64,000 nt of DNA from Pleurotus ostreatus/Saccharomyces cerevisiae fusant (Eukaryota; Opisthokonta): positions 1 through 64,000 of the forward strand of contig JAMQCK010000008.1 in the NCBI GenBank assembly GCA_024196135.1. Reading direction: 5' to 3'. Positions within the stretch are counted from its first letter, which is position 1. Each line of letters opens with the position of its first letter. The notes under the pieces are model-generated. The model made no database searches. It saw only the letters and a list, made by a program, of their open reading frames with translations, and had not been told where the DNA came from. This document shows positions 34,828 through 50,060 of the stretch, one piece after another. A program made the translations under genes and the position numbers.

Positions 34828-37376
34828 TCATAGGATGTATCTGAAGTCCTTGTTCTGCTTGTCGGTGAGGTCGAGGAAAGCCTGTAGGACGTCACGTCAG
34901 TGCCGGCCTCATGAAAGCTCTCGTCGTGACAACCCACCTTGTCGACCTTTGCCTCGCGAACAGCACCACTCTCGTCCTTTTGTTCGACGTACACTTCGTC
35001 TAGACTGTCCGTCTCTTGTGCCGAAGCGTCCCGACGCTTGTTCTCGGTTGCCAAAACGAAACGGAGTGCGAGCAGCAGTATGCCGGACACAAATGAGCAG
35101 CACGCGATGACCGTCCATGGGACGTGGTTTCTACAACATAGGTTGAGCTGAATTGTTGAAGACGGCGATGCATACATACCTTGGCTGGTACTTCTTCTTC
35201 CACATCTATGTAAGGAGGGAACGGTGAGCATTGCGATGAACGATGATGCGGAAGTAGACGTACGAAAGGTCCTACAGCGTTGCCGATTCCATAGAAAATC
35301 ATAACAATAGCGTTTGTTGTCGTACCTTTAACGAGGATGAGCATAGTGGGATCATATTGCTGGGACAATACGTACGTTTCGTATGCCCCGCCGTCAAAGC
35401 CGGTACCCATCCCAAGAAAATCGCGAACGGACAAATACTGAAGACTGAAAATAAGTTAGCACGGTCTCGGCGACGGAAACTCGAAAACGTACTAGATACC
35501 CAATACGAGAAGAGTAAACCAATTTTGTTTTCGGATGGTAGGGTGTTGACCAGGATGGCACCGAGAATGCCCGGGACGTACATGAGGCTACCAGCGTAGC
35601 CTCGACCGATGAAGCGGGCGAGAAGGATCCCAAGAAGGATGCAGGAAACCTCGACCACTGTGAAGTGAACCAGAAAATCAGGGGCGACGTACAGAATTTA
35701 CGGATGGTCACTCACGTCCATCCACGCAACCCATCAAGGTCGTGATAATCGGGGTAAACCCGAATTGGCTGACTATGAGCTGCCTCTGGTTGCTTAGCTG
35801 CAATTGAAGGTTAGTGAGAGCTATAGATAGCAAGAAATCGCATACGGAGTTGAACACGTTCCTGCAGATAAGATCAGCGACTAGCGGGAAGAAAGACAAT
35901 AAACAGCAACGTACGAGAACCCGGCGTACAGCGCCATAATCCAAACTTTAGGATCCTTGAGTGTCTCAATGAACCTATCGCGTATGTGAGATCCGAGTCG
36001 CTAGCGCCTGCCATATCGATGATCAACACGCACTGCTCCTTCTTCCACGTCTTGTTCTCCACACCGGCCTGGTTGACCTTGATCCGCTCAACGACCAGTA
36101 CGCGCTCTTCCGGGGTCAAGAACCACGCGTTCGTAGGCGAGTCGGGGAAGAAGAACCTGCGCGGCTATGTTAGCGTCTACTGCTCATGTCGGCGCGAGAG
36201 GCGAAGCGCCCCATCGGCAGTGCAGAAACGTCGTGCGTCGAGAGATATGAAGACGCTTACTCACCAGAAGGTTATAGCGGTGATGAGGGTAATGAGCCCA
36301 GTGATGATCATGAGCCACTGCCAGGGCATGAAGCCGCCAGTCTGCGTGATGCTGTTAGCCTACGTGGCGTCAGGGACATGAGCAGTACTCACATGCGTGT
36401 GCAACAGCCCGAAGGAAACGAAGCCCAAGAATATAATGGCGAAGCCGTTCATGAGGACTGCCCATGTGAATTAGTGCCTCGCCTTGTACTTTCGAAGCCA
36501 CCCCACTCACACCAGTATCCCACGCGCCTGGTCTGTTCCTCGCGCGTGTAGAACATGGACGTGACCTGTGCGTCCCAGCCCGGGTTAGCTGCGCAGCGAG
36601 ACATATGAGAAGGCCGCCTTACGATCATGAAGCCAGGCGTGATCGCGCCTTCGCAGACACCGAGAATGAACCGCACCGCGAAGAGCGCGCCGAAGCTATG
36701 GCAAGTGGCATGACATAGCAGGGCAACTGCCCACACGAAGATGTTCACGCTCATCCACTTGCCGACGGGGAAGTATTGGAGGGCGCGATTTTGCGGGAGC
36801 TGGAGAGGGCGAGGAATGGTCAGCAAGACGGTGTGCAGATCGGTAGTATGCCACCCACCTCGAAGGCGAGATAGCTAAGATAAAAGATCGTCCCGAGCCA
36901 GTTGAACTGGTTCTGCGTGAGATGTGCCCCTGGCAGGATGCCTAGTACTGCGCTCTGGCCTAGCGTCGTCTTGTCCGCAAAGGTCATACTGCTCCGTCAT
37001 GAGCCCGGGATGTCAAAACGATATGCACACCACCACATACAGGTACATCACTGCGAAGCAATTAGTCTCCCGCTCAGTGGCAGATGGAGGCGTACGCACA
37101 GCAGAACAGCGGCATAATATGCCAGTCAATTTTCCGGCTGTAGGGATGGTCGTCAACATCAGACACAGGCCAAACGACCTCGCGAAGAGCTCGAGAACGA
37201 AACACATACCGTAGTCTCGCAGCCGTCTCGGGATCCAGCTTCACGTCTGTACGCCCCGCCACCAGCTCCGCCGCCGTGTCGACGTCCCTCTTGGAGAGCG
37301 TAACATGGTGCCCGCCACTGCGCACCTGAGTAAGAGAGGACTTGGTCTCGTTCTCCGCGCTCGACCTGTCGCCCAT
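34828..37376 (-). CDS. MFS permease, anion:cation symporter (allantoate/Dal5-like) family
   Basis: About twelve exons start at ATG 37376 (MGDRSSAENETKSSL). A cytosolic N-terminus leads to RKIDWHIMPLFC, the usual first-helix entry of ACS permeases. Next come MTFADKTTLGQSAVLGI, FNWLGTIFYLSYLAFE, the GKWMSVNIFVWAVALLCHAT helix, and the MFS loop FALRF-like FAVRFILGVCEGAITPGF. Later segments include TSMFYTREEQTRRVGYW, GGFMPWQWLMIITGLIT, FFFPDSPTNAWFLTPEER, IMALYAGFSNVFNSL and LGWVPALTAGH, and the C-terminus ends DKQNKDFRYIL. The family moves anionic vitamins, allantoate, nicotinate, pantothenate or peptides into the cell. The exact substrate is not predictable. Splice sites are consistent and no stop interrupts the exon chain. 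Confidence 0.9.
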
Positions 37377-38666
37377 CTTGCCGGGGGTAAGAAAGCTTGG
37401 TACCGCAGCCTCAGAAGCTTCGCACATACCTTATATACGCGCCTGCGCTCCCACCGCTGCATGCTGAGCAATCGCTGATCCCATCGCCGCCCGCGAAACT
37501 CGGGTGCCGTCATGATCAGGTCGGGGGAGCTTCTTGTGGGAACAATACCATGGGGGGCCTCATAGACGCCGTGCATGCAGCGCCGACTGTACTCGGAGCC
37601 AGGGGATCGACGACTCTACGTGGGAGCGCTGCGTGGAAGTTAGCGCTACTGAATGGATCGGGCGTGGGTGAGCTAGAGGCGCTCCGTGGGCGGCGCGTAT
37701 CATCCGCGGCCGGGAAGGTGCGGTGGCCAGAGAAGCGAGAGGCTTTCGGATGTATTCCAGAGAAGGCTTCCAGAGGTACAGAAAGGTTGGTAGGCTGCGA
37801 GCTAACCTTATACACAGGCGACGTCGGTGAACGGCAGCGGGCAACACCGACAGGCGGATCGTGGTACACCGGCAGATGCGAGTTCAACCGTTTGCTCACA
37901 TGCCTTCAGCACATAGAAATATCCCCTGAGTGCTGAGAGGGGAGTAGAACATCTTGAGAGTAGTTCAGAGGGTAAGAGGCAGATGACGAGTCCTGCAGAC
38001 TGAGTCCAAGCCGCGTCAGTGAGTCGAAGTTCAAACAGGCGCCCATGGAAGGCTTCCGTCGAGCCGCACCCGGGCGCCACCGTGCCTCCCCGTTTGGCTT
38101 CACTGCAGCTAGCATTGCCCTTTAGAGTGTCGCGTCCTCGCATCCGCAATACCTTCGCACTCGCGATACTCGCCAATCAGGCCCCGCATCACTAATACAA
38201 CATAGCTTCATTGTTCTCGAAAAGGACAGTAGAGGCACAAAAGAATGGCGAGGTAATCTAGCTTGGTCGCTAACCTCGAGCAGCGACATTATACGCGGAT
38301 TTAGTACAGTGCTGGTGTGGGACCTTCGGTCTGGCAGGCGGCTACAGCGACTCTCGGGGTCGACTACAGCGATATCGATGCGAAGCGGCTACAGCGATGC
38401 AGAGCGGCTACAACGAAATGAAGCAGCTAGCGCTACAGCGAGCGAAGCGGCTACAGTGTCTCTGTGCGATACAGCGTCTCTGGGCGGGCGGGAGCCATAT
38501 TATGAACACGGCGGATCGTCCGAAGTCGATACGGTATGCGGGCGGGCGGCAGGAAGACCGATCGGAAAGCAGGAGGATAACGTTGGGCGACGCGGGAGGA
38601 TAGCGTCGTGAGGCGAGGCAGGAAGACAGCGAAGGGTAACGCGCGAGGAGCCAGCGGGTGGTCGGG
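37377..38666. other. Intergenic region with degenerate short repeats
   Basis: About 1.3 kb without a recognisable gene. Open frames around 37400-37930 on the plus strand have no domain and overlap frames of equal length on the other strand, so they are taken as chance. The distal part contains a minisatellite-like run, annotated separately. Confidence 0.5.
38335..38480 (+). repeat. Degenerate minisatellite of the type GCGGCTACAGCGA
   Basis: GCGGCTACAGCGA and close variants (GACTACAGCGA, GCGGCTACAACGA, GCGCTACAGCGA, GCGGCTACAGTG, GATACAGCG) recur about eight times at irregular 15-45 bp spacing. The array does not translate to an obvious repeated peptide. Confidence 0.6.
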
Positions 38667-39929
38667 CTAGTGAGGCGCGAAGACGGCGATGCAGACGATG
38701 AAGGGGACGTAGGTGAAGAGGGAGATGACGGCCATTATCCGACATCGCGTCCGCCAGGTTCGTGCATCTGTTGGAAACGTGAGTCAACAGGTAGTATCTG
38801 AGCGGATTAATACGAACCATGCTCCACTTGCGGGTCATCCAGGACGACGGAATCGTCCCTCGAGTGCGTCCCGGCTTCTGGCATCTTCCCCTTCTCCAGG
38901 TCCGCAGTGTCGCCTATGCGCCGCGTCTTCGGGACCTTGAGCACGAAGCCGCCTACCCACCACAACGGGAACAGCACGAAGGACACGAAGAATATCCAGG
39001 CCTGGATAGGACTCGCCCCCTCCCCCTTCCACGGCTGCCATCTCGGGTACTCATCGTCACCCGGGGACGGCAGCGACAGCGACCACGGCGTCGAGTGCAC
39101 GCGCGGCGGCCTGTGCGGATCCCGCATGTGGAAGTGCCGGCTCTGCGACGCGATGGACACGGACGGCGCCCTCGGCGCGACGAGCGCGGATATGGGGATG
39201 GAGGACCCCGAGATCATGCTGCTGCGCGAGATGCGCGACGGCGCGCGGTGCACGCTGGGCACATGCCGGCGGATGGACGACGCCGCGCGGGAGGGCGGGC
39301 GGGTGGCGCGCGAAGGCGGGCGCAGGCCTGCTTCCTGCGGCGGCTCGAAGATGGCGGCGAAGGGCATGGTGCCACCGGGGCCGGTGCTGCGTCGGCTGGT
39401 GCGGCTGGCGGTCGAGTCGTGCCGGCCGTGGGAGGAGTGCTGGCGGTGGACGTGCGCGCGAGGGGAGGGCGAGGGGGAGGATTGGTGCTGGTGTTGGCGG
39501 TGCCCGGGGCTGCGTTCGGCCCGAGGGCGCAAGCGAGCGTCGGGGGACGACGCATTGGAGAGTCGTGCTCGCTTGCGAGTGTAGGATGAAGGAGCTGTAG
39601 AGGCACTGGCAGACGTCCCGCTTTGCCTGTGCGCTATGTTTACGCTGTCAGTACGCGACTAGCTAGGCGCGACGCGACGCGCCACTTGGTGATCACTCAC
39701 GTCGGTTATCCGCTGCAAAGGTGGTTTTATGTTCCTTCTTGTCCGGGGGCGTGCCCGAATCCACCTCGTCCGCCTTCCGCTTCCCCGTCGTGCTCCCCTC
39801 CGATACCGTCCGCGCTATCGCGCCCTCAGCCCGTGGTCGTGGCGTCTGTGGCTGCCGTTGCTGGTCATTACTGTCTCCGTGTCGATCTTGAGTGGTGGGG
39901 AACTGGTTCGAGCTGCGAGAGGGCTGCAT
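38667..39929 (-). CDS. Hypothetical membrane protein with disordered Ser/Arg-rich N-terminus
   Basis: Three exons start at ATG 39929 (MQPSRSSNQFPTTQD), with an intron at about 39640-39700 and a last intron at about 38770-38819. The N-terminal 250 residues are disordered: KRKADEVDSG, long Ser/Arg/His/Pro stretches, and RPPSRATRPPSRAASSIRR. Two hydrophobic helices follow near the C-terminus, AWIFFVSFVLFPLWWVGGF and MAVISLFTYVPFIVCIAVFA, separated by a charged loop with RRIGDTADLEKGK and DDPQVEHDARTWRTRCR. The arrangement suggests a two-helix ER or plasma-membrane protein with both long termini on one side. I do not recognise a named family. Similar short two-helix proteins of unknown function are common in Agaricomycetes. 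Confidence 0.65.
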
Positions 39930-40543
39930 AGATACGCTGGTTGTCTAATCGGTTTCGAAGAGTACTGTGAGTCGCCGTCTTCTAGATTTGAGGTAGATAT
40001 GTAGGGGGTATGATGGAGATACAGCCTAGATGAGCACAATTTGTTCACTGTCAAAGGGGAACGGTATCAGTCGATCTGCTTTTTTCGCGCGTCGCTGCGT
40101 AGAGCTGACCTTGAGGGAGTCGCGCCGCCCAAAGCACGACCGAAGCGGGGTAGGAAGGAGCACAAGAGCACTGTAGAGGAAAGAGATGTATTTTGTTTAA
40201 TGCATACTTCTTTGAAACGGTAGCGAGATCAACGAGGCGGACAACGAGGCGACGACACGGTCAGCACGAGGCACACCGCACGACGCGCTCGTCGGCGGCG
40301 ACAAACCCTAACCCTAGACTTCACGTGGCCGTGATCAAGTCGAACCGTGACCGTCACGCAAATTCGGCAATCTGGGTGTATACTTGTATTCATGATGAAA
40401 TCAATAGCAACAAAGTCCATATCGGTAGCATATAAAAATTACGGAGCCATAGAGTACGATACTGCATAATAAGGAGCGACGGTGATCAAATATATATCGA
40501 CAGAGCGAAGGAAGTCAGTCAGTCCAACAGAGATCATGCTGAA
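39930..40543. other. Intergenic region with a telomere-like repeat pair
   Basis: About 0.6 kb without a gene. At 40304-40317 it reads AACCCTAACCCTAG, two units of the TTAGGG telomere repeat on the minus strand. The rest is AT-richer towards the hydrophobin stop codon. Confidence 0.5.
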
Positions 40544-41647
40544 TCAAAGGCTGATGTTAATGGGAACACAGCCAATGTTGATGAGGCCGTTCTGCGGTAC
40601 GTGTTAGTCATGAAGACGGGAATGCTAATGGAGAAGTGTGACTCACGTAGGTGTTGTTGCTGCAGCAGGCGACCTGGCTCGAGCAGGAGTTGCCACCGAC
40701 GCCGATGACGGAGAGAGGGCTGCATTGGACGCCAACGAGGCTATCGAGGTCAAGACCAAGGTTGAGGAGCCCAAGGATGTTGCTGACGCCGGTGTCTTTT
40801 ACCTAAGAGTTTGCTGAGTACTCGACCAGGGTTTGAGCAGGTTGGTAGGTGCTTACCTTCTCGACCTTGTCGCAGCACTTGACCGTGCCCGAGTTGCACT
40901 GGCCGCCGCCATTACCCTGAGTGAGACGTCAGCAAAGTTATGATATGAGTTTTTTTTAAAGACATACTGGGTCAGTGGGCTTAGTGGGCTCGCTCGTCCA
41001 GGTAGTGCTCCCAGTGTCCTTGGACGTCGAGGACGACGAAGGCACCGAGCTGGTGCCCGTGCCCCAGGTTGCTGACGTCGTGTCGGTCTTGCTCGTGCCC
41101 CAGGTCGAGGTGCTGTCGCCGCCCTTGGACGTTGTCGAGGTCTTGGAGGTAGGGTCCTCGGTCTCTGCAAAGGAATGTCAGCTCGGTTCGAGGAAATGGC
41201 AGGGAGTATGCGTACTGGACGTCCAGGTCGGGGTACCGCTTGGGCCCCAGGTGGGGGTGCCCGTCGGTCCCCAGGTTGGGACAGAGCTCGACGACGTCTG
41301 GCTGGTGTGCTCGTCCGACTCTGCAACTGGGTTAGCGCTCATAAGGTATAAGGCAAAACCAAGATAAGCTTACTGGAAGTCGACGATGAGTGAACGCCGG
41401 TGCTGCTCGAGGACGGTGCGCCCCAGGTGCTGCTCGAAGTCGGGACGCCCCAGGTGCCGCTCCCGGTGACGGTCACCGTCTGCGTAACCGTCTGGCACTC
41501 GCCCGGGACAGTGACGGTGACCGTGGCCCCACCACCGCCGCCTCCGCCACCTCCAAGGATGCCACCGAGAACGGGGAGACCACGGCCGTGCGGCTGCGCC
41601 GTGACGAGCATCGCAACAGAAACAATGGTGAAGATACGAGCGAACAT
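40544..41647 (-). CDS. Class I hydrophobin with a TWG-repeat N-terminal extension
   Basis: Six exons start at ATG 41647. A signal peptide (MFARIFTIVSVAMLVTAQ) is followed by a Gly-rich run, TVTVTVPGECQTVTQTVTV, and a long Ser/Thr region with recurrent TWG motifs (GTWGVP, STWGAP, PTWGPTG, PTWGPSG, STWGTS, ATWGTG). The C-terminal 90 residues form the hydrophobin domain with eight cysteines: C-x6-CC-x31-C-x12-C-x5-CC-x12-C, then seven residues to the stop. That spacing is class I. Hydrophobins self-assemble at air-water interfaces and coat aerial hyphae and fruit bodies. The TWG/Ser-Thr extension, likely O-glycosylated, is unusual; most class I hydrophobins have only 20-50 residues before the first cysteine. 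Confidence 0.92.
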
Positions 41648-41750
41648 GTCGGCTGGCAAAGGAAAGAACTGAGGTCGGAGGATGAGATGTGAGAAGGAAG
41701 AAGTCGACTGTGGGTAGTAGACTGGCTGGGTATGTGGTCCTCGGCCTGCC

Positions 41751-41756
41751 TTTATA
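41751..41756 (-). promoter_or_regulatory. TATA box of the hydrophobin gene
   Basis: TATAAA on the minus strand (within AGTATAAAGGC) lies about 104 bases upstream of the hydrophobin ATG. That suits the strong, developmentally regulated expression known for hydrophobins. Confidence 0.6.
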
Positions 41757-42359
41757 CTTTCCTCGAGGACATACCCACCAAGCTCCGACTGAATACCTCG
41801 TCCAGAATATGCGCGCTCATCGCGATACTCGGCAGCGCTCCAAGCACAGGCGACGGATCGCGACTGTGCGCCCCTGGCCGGTGACACGCCCAGCCCGTCA
41901 CTCGCCGCGGAAGCAGGCTCAAAGCTGGCCGCAGCGCGCGAGCTCGAGCGGGCCTGCCACCGGGAGGCGAACACCCACGTTCCTCGGGGCGATCTCGCGC
42001 GCCACAAAGGTTTCACTGGCGCGCGAGCCTGTTGGGCGTTTATTGACTCCAAGGGACGGACGGCGTATTGCAGCGGCCGTGCTTCCGAGGGCTGCTGCGC
42101 TGCCAAAGTGAGTTGCACTGTCATGAAAATTCAGCTTGGCTTCCGGACCCGACATGGACATGATAGGGAGGACATACATCGAGTCGTGACGCTGATGGGT
42201 GGGGCCAGGGCCGGGGACAGCGGGCGAGCGACACAAATGGATCCGAAAAGCCAAAGCGAATAAGCATTCAAGGCGGTGTTACACGAACAAATACATGCAA
42301 AGGGAGAATATCCATGGACCATCTGTGCCAGCACCTGAGCGAGCAGCGGCGCATCATGT
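41757..42359. other. Intergenic region, no gene seen
   Basis: About 0.6 kb between the hydrophobin promoter and the CTF18 stop codon on the same strand. No domain-bearing frame is visible. Confidence 0.5.
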
Positions 42360-45300
42360 CTATGGCAAGAACGCTGACACCTTCGTCGGCCGCCTCACCG
42401 CAGCAGAGTTCCCCTCCGCATACTTGAAGCTCACCCGGTACTTCTTCTCCACATTGCGGCGCACCGCCGCCTTGCTCTGCGTCGCCGATACCTTCGTTAT
42501 CGGGCGCCCGAAAAAGTCCACAGCAACCTGCGCGATTGTACCGTATCAGCAACAATGAACACAGAGCCTGGTCGAAGGATAAAGCCCACCTTCTCTTTCT
42601 CCACTGGCGCGACCGCATCTTTCTTCGCGCGCTTGTTGGGGTGCTCGGGCGCCGCGCCGTTTGCCTGGGCGGAAGACCTACAATTGATAGATGGATAGAG
42701 TATGTTAGCACGCGCCACCAGACGAGAGGGAATTGACTTCGACACTAACTTTACGGTGGGGTTGAACACGCTAGCCTTTCCCGTTGCATCCTTTTGCACA
42801 ACCTCCGCCTGGCGCGTGATAGCAAGTTCGATCTGGGGCAGTTCGCGTCAATAATGTCTTATACTCAGGGCAATATCCCAACTAACCTCGGCGGCCACCA
42901 TTTGCCGCACTGCGTAACGCGAGGCTGGTATATCCGCAGCGCGCTTGCCATCGTAGGTGATGAAGACGTCGATGGGTCTGTTGTGCAATTAGACCTGGGT
43001 GGGCATACTCAGCGCAAAAATGCGAAACTCACGGCTCAAGACGATAGGAAAGCTGCCCATCTTCCCCTCTTTCAGGCAAAAAGCGGAACTCCATCGCGGC
43101 CATCAGGCTAACCAGTCGCGCCATGACAGCGCGTTCGGCTGGTTTGATAATCTGCTTGTTGACCTGCGCATATCAAAGTTTAGCGACAGGTGGCAGAAGC
43201 CAACAAATCAATGTCTTACGCACCGGACGCAAGTGAGGTGAGATTATACGATTGATGAAGGGTGCTGCCTCCAGCTGCAACGCGGGTTGGATAGCCAGAT
43301 GTCGGAAAGCGCCACCATGTCTGCTACCCGCAACACGCAAACATTGGGAGAATGTCTTGTAAATCTCTTCGTTCGCGCGCGTCATTTGCAAGGCCTGCGT
43401 AACAAATGTTAGTGCCATCTTTCGTAAATCACTAAAACCTATACTCACCTCCCAATCATCACTACTGCGCTCTACCTTCGGCGCGCCGCGCTCCTGGAAA
43501 AGCGGGTAGAAGGCGACTAGAGTGTAAGGCAGGTACGGCGCCAGCGCAAATTCGCCGTCGCCCCACATCGCCGCAGAGAAGGCGTCGAAGGCGCCTAGCC
43601 AGTCGTTGGCCTTCTCGAAGCGGTCCAGCGTGGCGTCATGTTGCCTGAGCGAGGCGTAGTGGGCGAAACAACCTGAGGTTTGTTTAGAATTCCCAGTCTC
43701 AAGACATCCACAATCCCGCGTTCCTCTCTCACAAGGGGGACTCACCAACAGCGACCCCACTCTCCCTCCCACTGGCATCGACTTCGTGGCTAAGGCGCGC
43801 GACGTACTTGCTCTCCTCCGCCTCCGTCAGCCCCAGCTCCTTCACCCGTCTCTTCGACATCGGCGCAAACAAGTTATTAAGCACCGACTGCACACTCGTC
43901 TCCGCCTGCTTCATCCCCACCGTCGCCGACCTCACCATCGCCAAATTCACCTCCGCACTCCGCGCCTTGATAAACTGCAGCGTATTCAAACACCCGCGCA
44001 TATCCCCCCTTGCCACCGCCACCAGCGCGCTCAGCGCCTGCGAGTCCGCCCTAAGGGCCTCGAGCTCGCAGATCTGGCGCAGGCGCTTCACGATGTGCGC
44101 GTCCGCGGGGCGCTGGAGGCGGACGTGGAGCGCTTGGGGGCGGAGCTTGGCGAGCGCGGACGCGTTGGGGTCGTTGCAGATGCAGATGATGGGGCGGAGG
44201 ATGGGCCGGGCGGTCTTGGGGTCGCGCTTTTGGCCGGGGCGGCCTGGAGGGGTGATGTGTGAGTCGGGCGGCAGGAGAGGGGACGGGGGAAAGGGGGGGA
44301 GTGGAAGTGATGGAGGAGAGGCGGACGTACGTTTCTTCGAAGGCTCGTCCTTTGTCAGTTGCACGAGTTTGTGAATGAAGGAGCTGGACTGGGGAACGCC
44401 GTCAGCTTTTCGATTATCTCTTAGGGAAAGATATGCCTCACATTGTCTGCGCCCGTCGCGCCGTCTATTTCGTCTATGACCAGGAGCACAGGCTTCTTGC
44501 TACCCACCGCCGACCCAGATTCTAGCGCTGGCCGTATACGGTCTTCGACCTCGGTTCCCGAGCGTGCATCACTGCGACTTCATCAGCAAAACGACCTCCA
44601 CCCACCAAACCTCACCCTACCTCGCATTAATCTCCATAACCTCATACCCCGCATGCCGCGCCACCACATGCGCCAGCGTCGTCTTCCCCAACCCCGGTGG
44701 GCCCGACATTAGCAACAGCTTCTCCTGAGGCCGATGGTACTCGTCCATCCCTTCCTGGTTCTCCTCCCGCGGCCGCTTCTTTCCTTTGCGATGCCCGAAG
44801 ACGCACCAGTCCCATTGCTTCACCCAGGCCATGACGTCCCGCGCGCTGCGCTCATTGCCGATGAGCTCGGTGAAGCGTGTGGGGCGGTAGCGGTCGACCC
44901 AGAGGGTTTCTTCTTGGGGTTCGGCAGGTGCGGTAGGGGTTGTGGAGGTGGATGCGCGATTGAAGATGGAGGCGGTAGGGTGGGAGGTGGAAGAGCGAGA
45001 GGTGGACGCGGAGGCAGAGGCGGCGGTGGCGGCGATGAAGTTCTCACTGCGAGATGGGTCAGCGAGGGTACGATATCAGCGGGGGGGGGTGGACGCACTG
45101 TGCTTGTAGGCGAGTAGCGGTGTCTAGAGAGATCTGGTCCCGAAGTCGATGCAGGGGCATGTCGAGAAGGTTACCAATATCACCGGAGTGGCCATTGAGT
45201 TGTCGCTGCAGGAGTCAGGCGTGAGTAAAGGCGTCGAGTAAGCAGGGGAGTGGAAGTGCGAGCAAGGATCCCACATAGGCAGGTGCAGGATTCCAGGGCC

Positions 45301-45922
45301 AGAGAAATACCACGCACCTCGCGTGCTTCGTGGTTTAGTTTGACGCGCTTGCGAATGTAGACGCTCTTGCCATTGAAGGTGGTGGCGCGGACGTTGTATT
45401 TGGGATTGGGGACGTAGGGTGTAGATGAGGTCCTCGCGGTGGTAGGTCGAGGGGATGACAGTAATGATGATGTCCCGAAGACGGGTGAAGGAGGTGAGGG
45501 AGAGGGACGACGTTCCTCTGTTCACGAACAATCGTGAGATTGAGAAGGGGACGAGAGGTAACCTACGCACCCGAGAAGGGATCTCCTCCAGACAGTAAGC
45601 CATTTTCTTCGAAGCCCCCAAAAGCTAGTCGATCATGTCAATCATCACTGAGATAATCAGGATACTACAACGCACCAGACTTCCCTAAGGTCGAGGGACC
45701 TGCCTCCTGATCATCCTGAGCTTGTTCACGCTCCAGAAGCGTGTTTCTGTCTTCATCCCGTTGTGAAGGAGCATCGTCAAGTAAGCCTGCCTGACCGAAC
45801 ATAGATCCAGAAGACGACGCCTCAGGCTGTTCATCGAGCAGCGACGCGTCGCCGAAGAGGCTGGAGTTCGATGCGAAGGGGTCTGCTGGTGCCAAAAGGC
45901 CATTCGAGGCAAAGAGGGACAT
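42360..45922 (-). CDS. CTF18: CTF18, alternative clamp-loader large subunit
   Basis: About twelve exons start at ATG 45922 (MSLFASNGLLAPADPF). A disordered N-terminus leads to TLWVDRYRPTRFTELIGNE, the clamp-loader entry motif. Walker A is GPPGLGKTTLAH, Walker B is VLLVIDEIDGA, and a RFC-type region reads RPIICICNDPNASALAKLRP, then KRLRQICELEAL and VARGDMRGCLNTLQF. The long C-terminal part includes FDAFSAAMWGDGEFALAPYL and ends AAVRRNVEKKYRVSFKYAEG. Ctf18 replaces Rfc1 in a complex with Rfc2-5, Ctf8 and Dcc1, loads or unloads PCNA and supports sister-chromatid cohesion and checkpoint signalling. Domain order and length (about 900 residues) are normal, with no visible lesions. Confidence 0.93.
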
Positions 45923-48889
<2,967 letters not shown>

Positions 48890-49640
48890 TCGTATTGCTT
48901 TTGGGGCCAAAATGTCTTTACCGTTCTTTGCTGCGCACTGGCGTGGAAGCTGTCAGGTTTAGAGCATGGAATAAAACATACCTTACTGCATCTGCTACTT
49001 CTTGTGTGCTGTTGAGTGAAAGTTCATCAAGACAGTCGAGCGTCGTTGCTCCAAGGTCCAAGGTGACGGGCTGTATCGTGTACCCCCAAGGTAAGAGTCA
49101 ATTGATGCCCCGCTGAGCCCCAGGTTGATGTCCACGTTGCAGTCCTAGATGCCTCCGGGGTAGGACATTGGGCGTCAGGCTGGGCTCACTCAGAAAACTC
49201 CAGCGGCGGTTAGTCGTATCGTTACTTGCTCTTTCGGGCTCAGTCTGGTTGCCAATCCTTCCCTAGCCAGTCAAGATGATCACTGGTTCGACTGCCCGCA
49301 GTCGACAATGGCATATTGGCGCTGGGCGCTTGCCCTGCAGAGCAGTACCAGGCTGATCACCACTGGCATATCGCGCCTGTGATAAGGATGGTTGTCATTG
49401 GTCTCGCTCTCGGCGTCATTGCATTGACGGACGCGCCGCTCTTCCAGGAGGGCGCAACACACCCCCTGCAAGGCTCACGTGACCTGTCAAACAGAGCACG
49501 GCACGTGACGGCGCCGGCGGTATTTGGAGGAGGGGCGGAGGTTTTTTAGGCTCGGGGGTTTTTTTTCTTGAGGGCGCGGACAGGAGGGAGCGGGAACGTC
49601 GAGGGAAGCGTAGCAAATAGGGTCACTTTAGCAGTCGTAT
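48890..49640. other. 3' flank of ATP2, no gene seen
   Basis: About 0.75 kb holds the ATP2 3' UTR and then sequence with no recognisable gene. A GC-rich block with poly-T (about 49546-49568) marks the transition to the repeat-bearing region. Confidence 0.45.
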
Positions 49641-49681
49641 CTATCACCTAGGAAATTCAGGAGGTCGAGACGGCGTGACAA

Positions 49682-50060
49682 CCAGGGGCTCTGCCCCTGG
49701 ACCCCGTCCTCAAGCGCCGGAAGGCTGGGTCCTCAAGCGCCGGACGGCTAACGCCTCGCCGGCGGGGCATCTCCGATGGCTCCTCGCCGGAGAGGCGTCT
49801 CCGACGGTCCTCCGGAGGCTCCTGCGGAGAGCTTTCTGGGGGCAACCTACGGTTTCCCCCAGACCCCCTTCCCTTCCGACTCAGCTGGGTGTATGCCCTT
49901 CATGTGTCTTCCACACAGTGGTGGAAACCTACGGTTTCCCCCACACCCCCTTCCCTGGCGCTGCCGCGTCGATCATGTAATCAGGATGACACAATGCTAC
50001 TTCCCAGGTCCTCGGAGTGGGGGAAACCTACGGTTTTCCCCCACACCCCCTTCCCTTCCG
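49682..50060 (+). repeat. Cluster of short palindromes and direct repeats
   Basis: An 8-bp-stem hairpin (CCAGGGGC, 3-nt loop, GCCCCTGG) lies at 49682-49700. The direct repeat CTCAAGCGCCGGA occurs twice at about 49710-49745. The imperfect palindrome GGAAACCTACGGTTTCC, followed by CCCACACCCCCTTCCC, recurs three times (about 49843, 49923 and 50021) at 80-100 bp spacing; the first copy lacks the left arm's A run and the third has one extra T. There is no coding content. The cluster lies just before the MULE transposase and could belong to it or to another short element. Confidence 0.7.
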
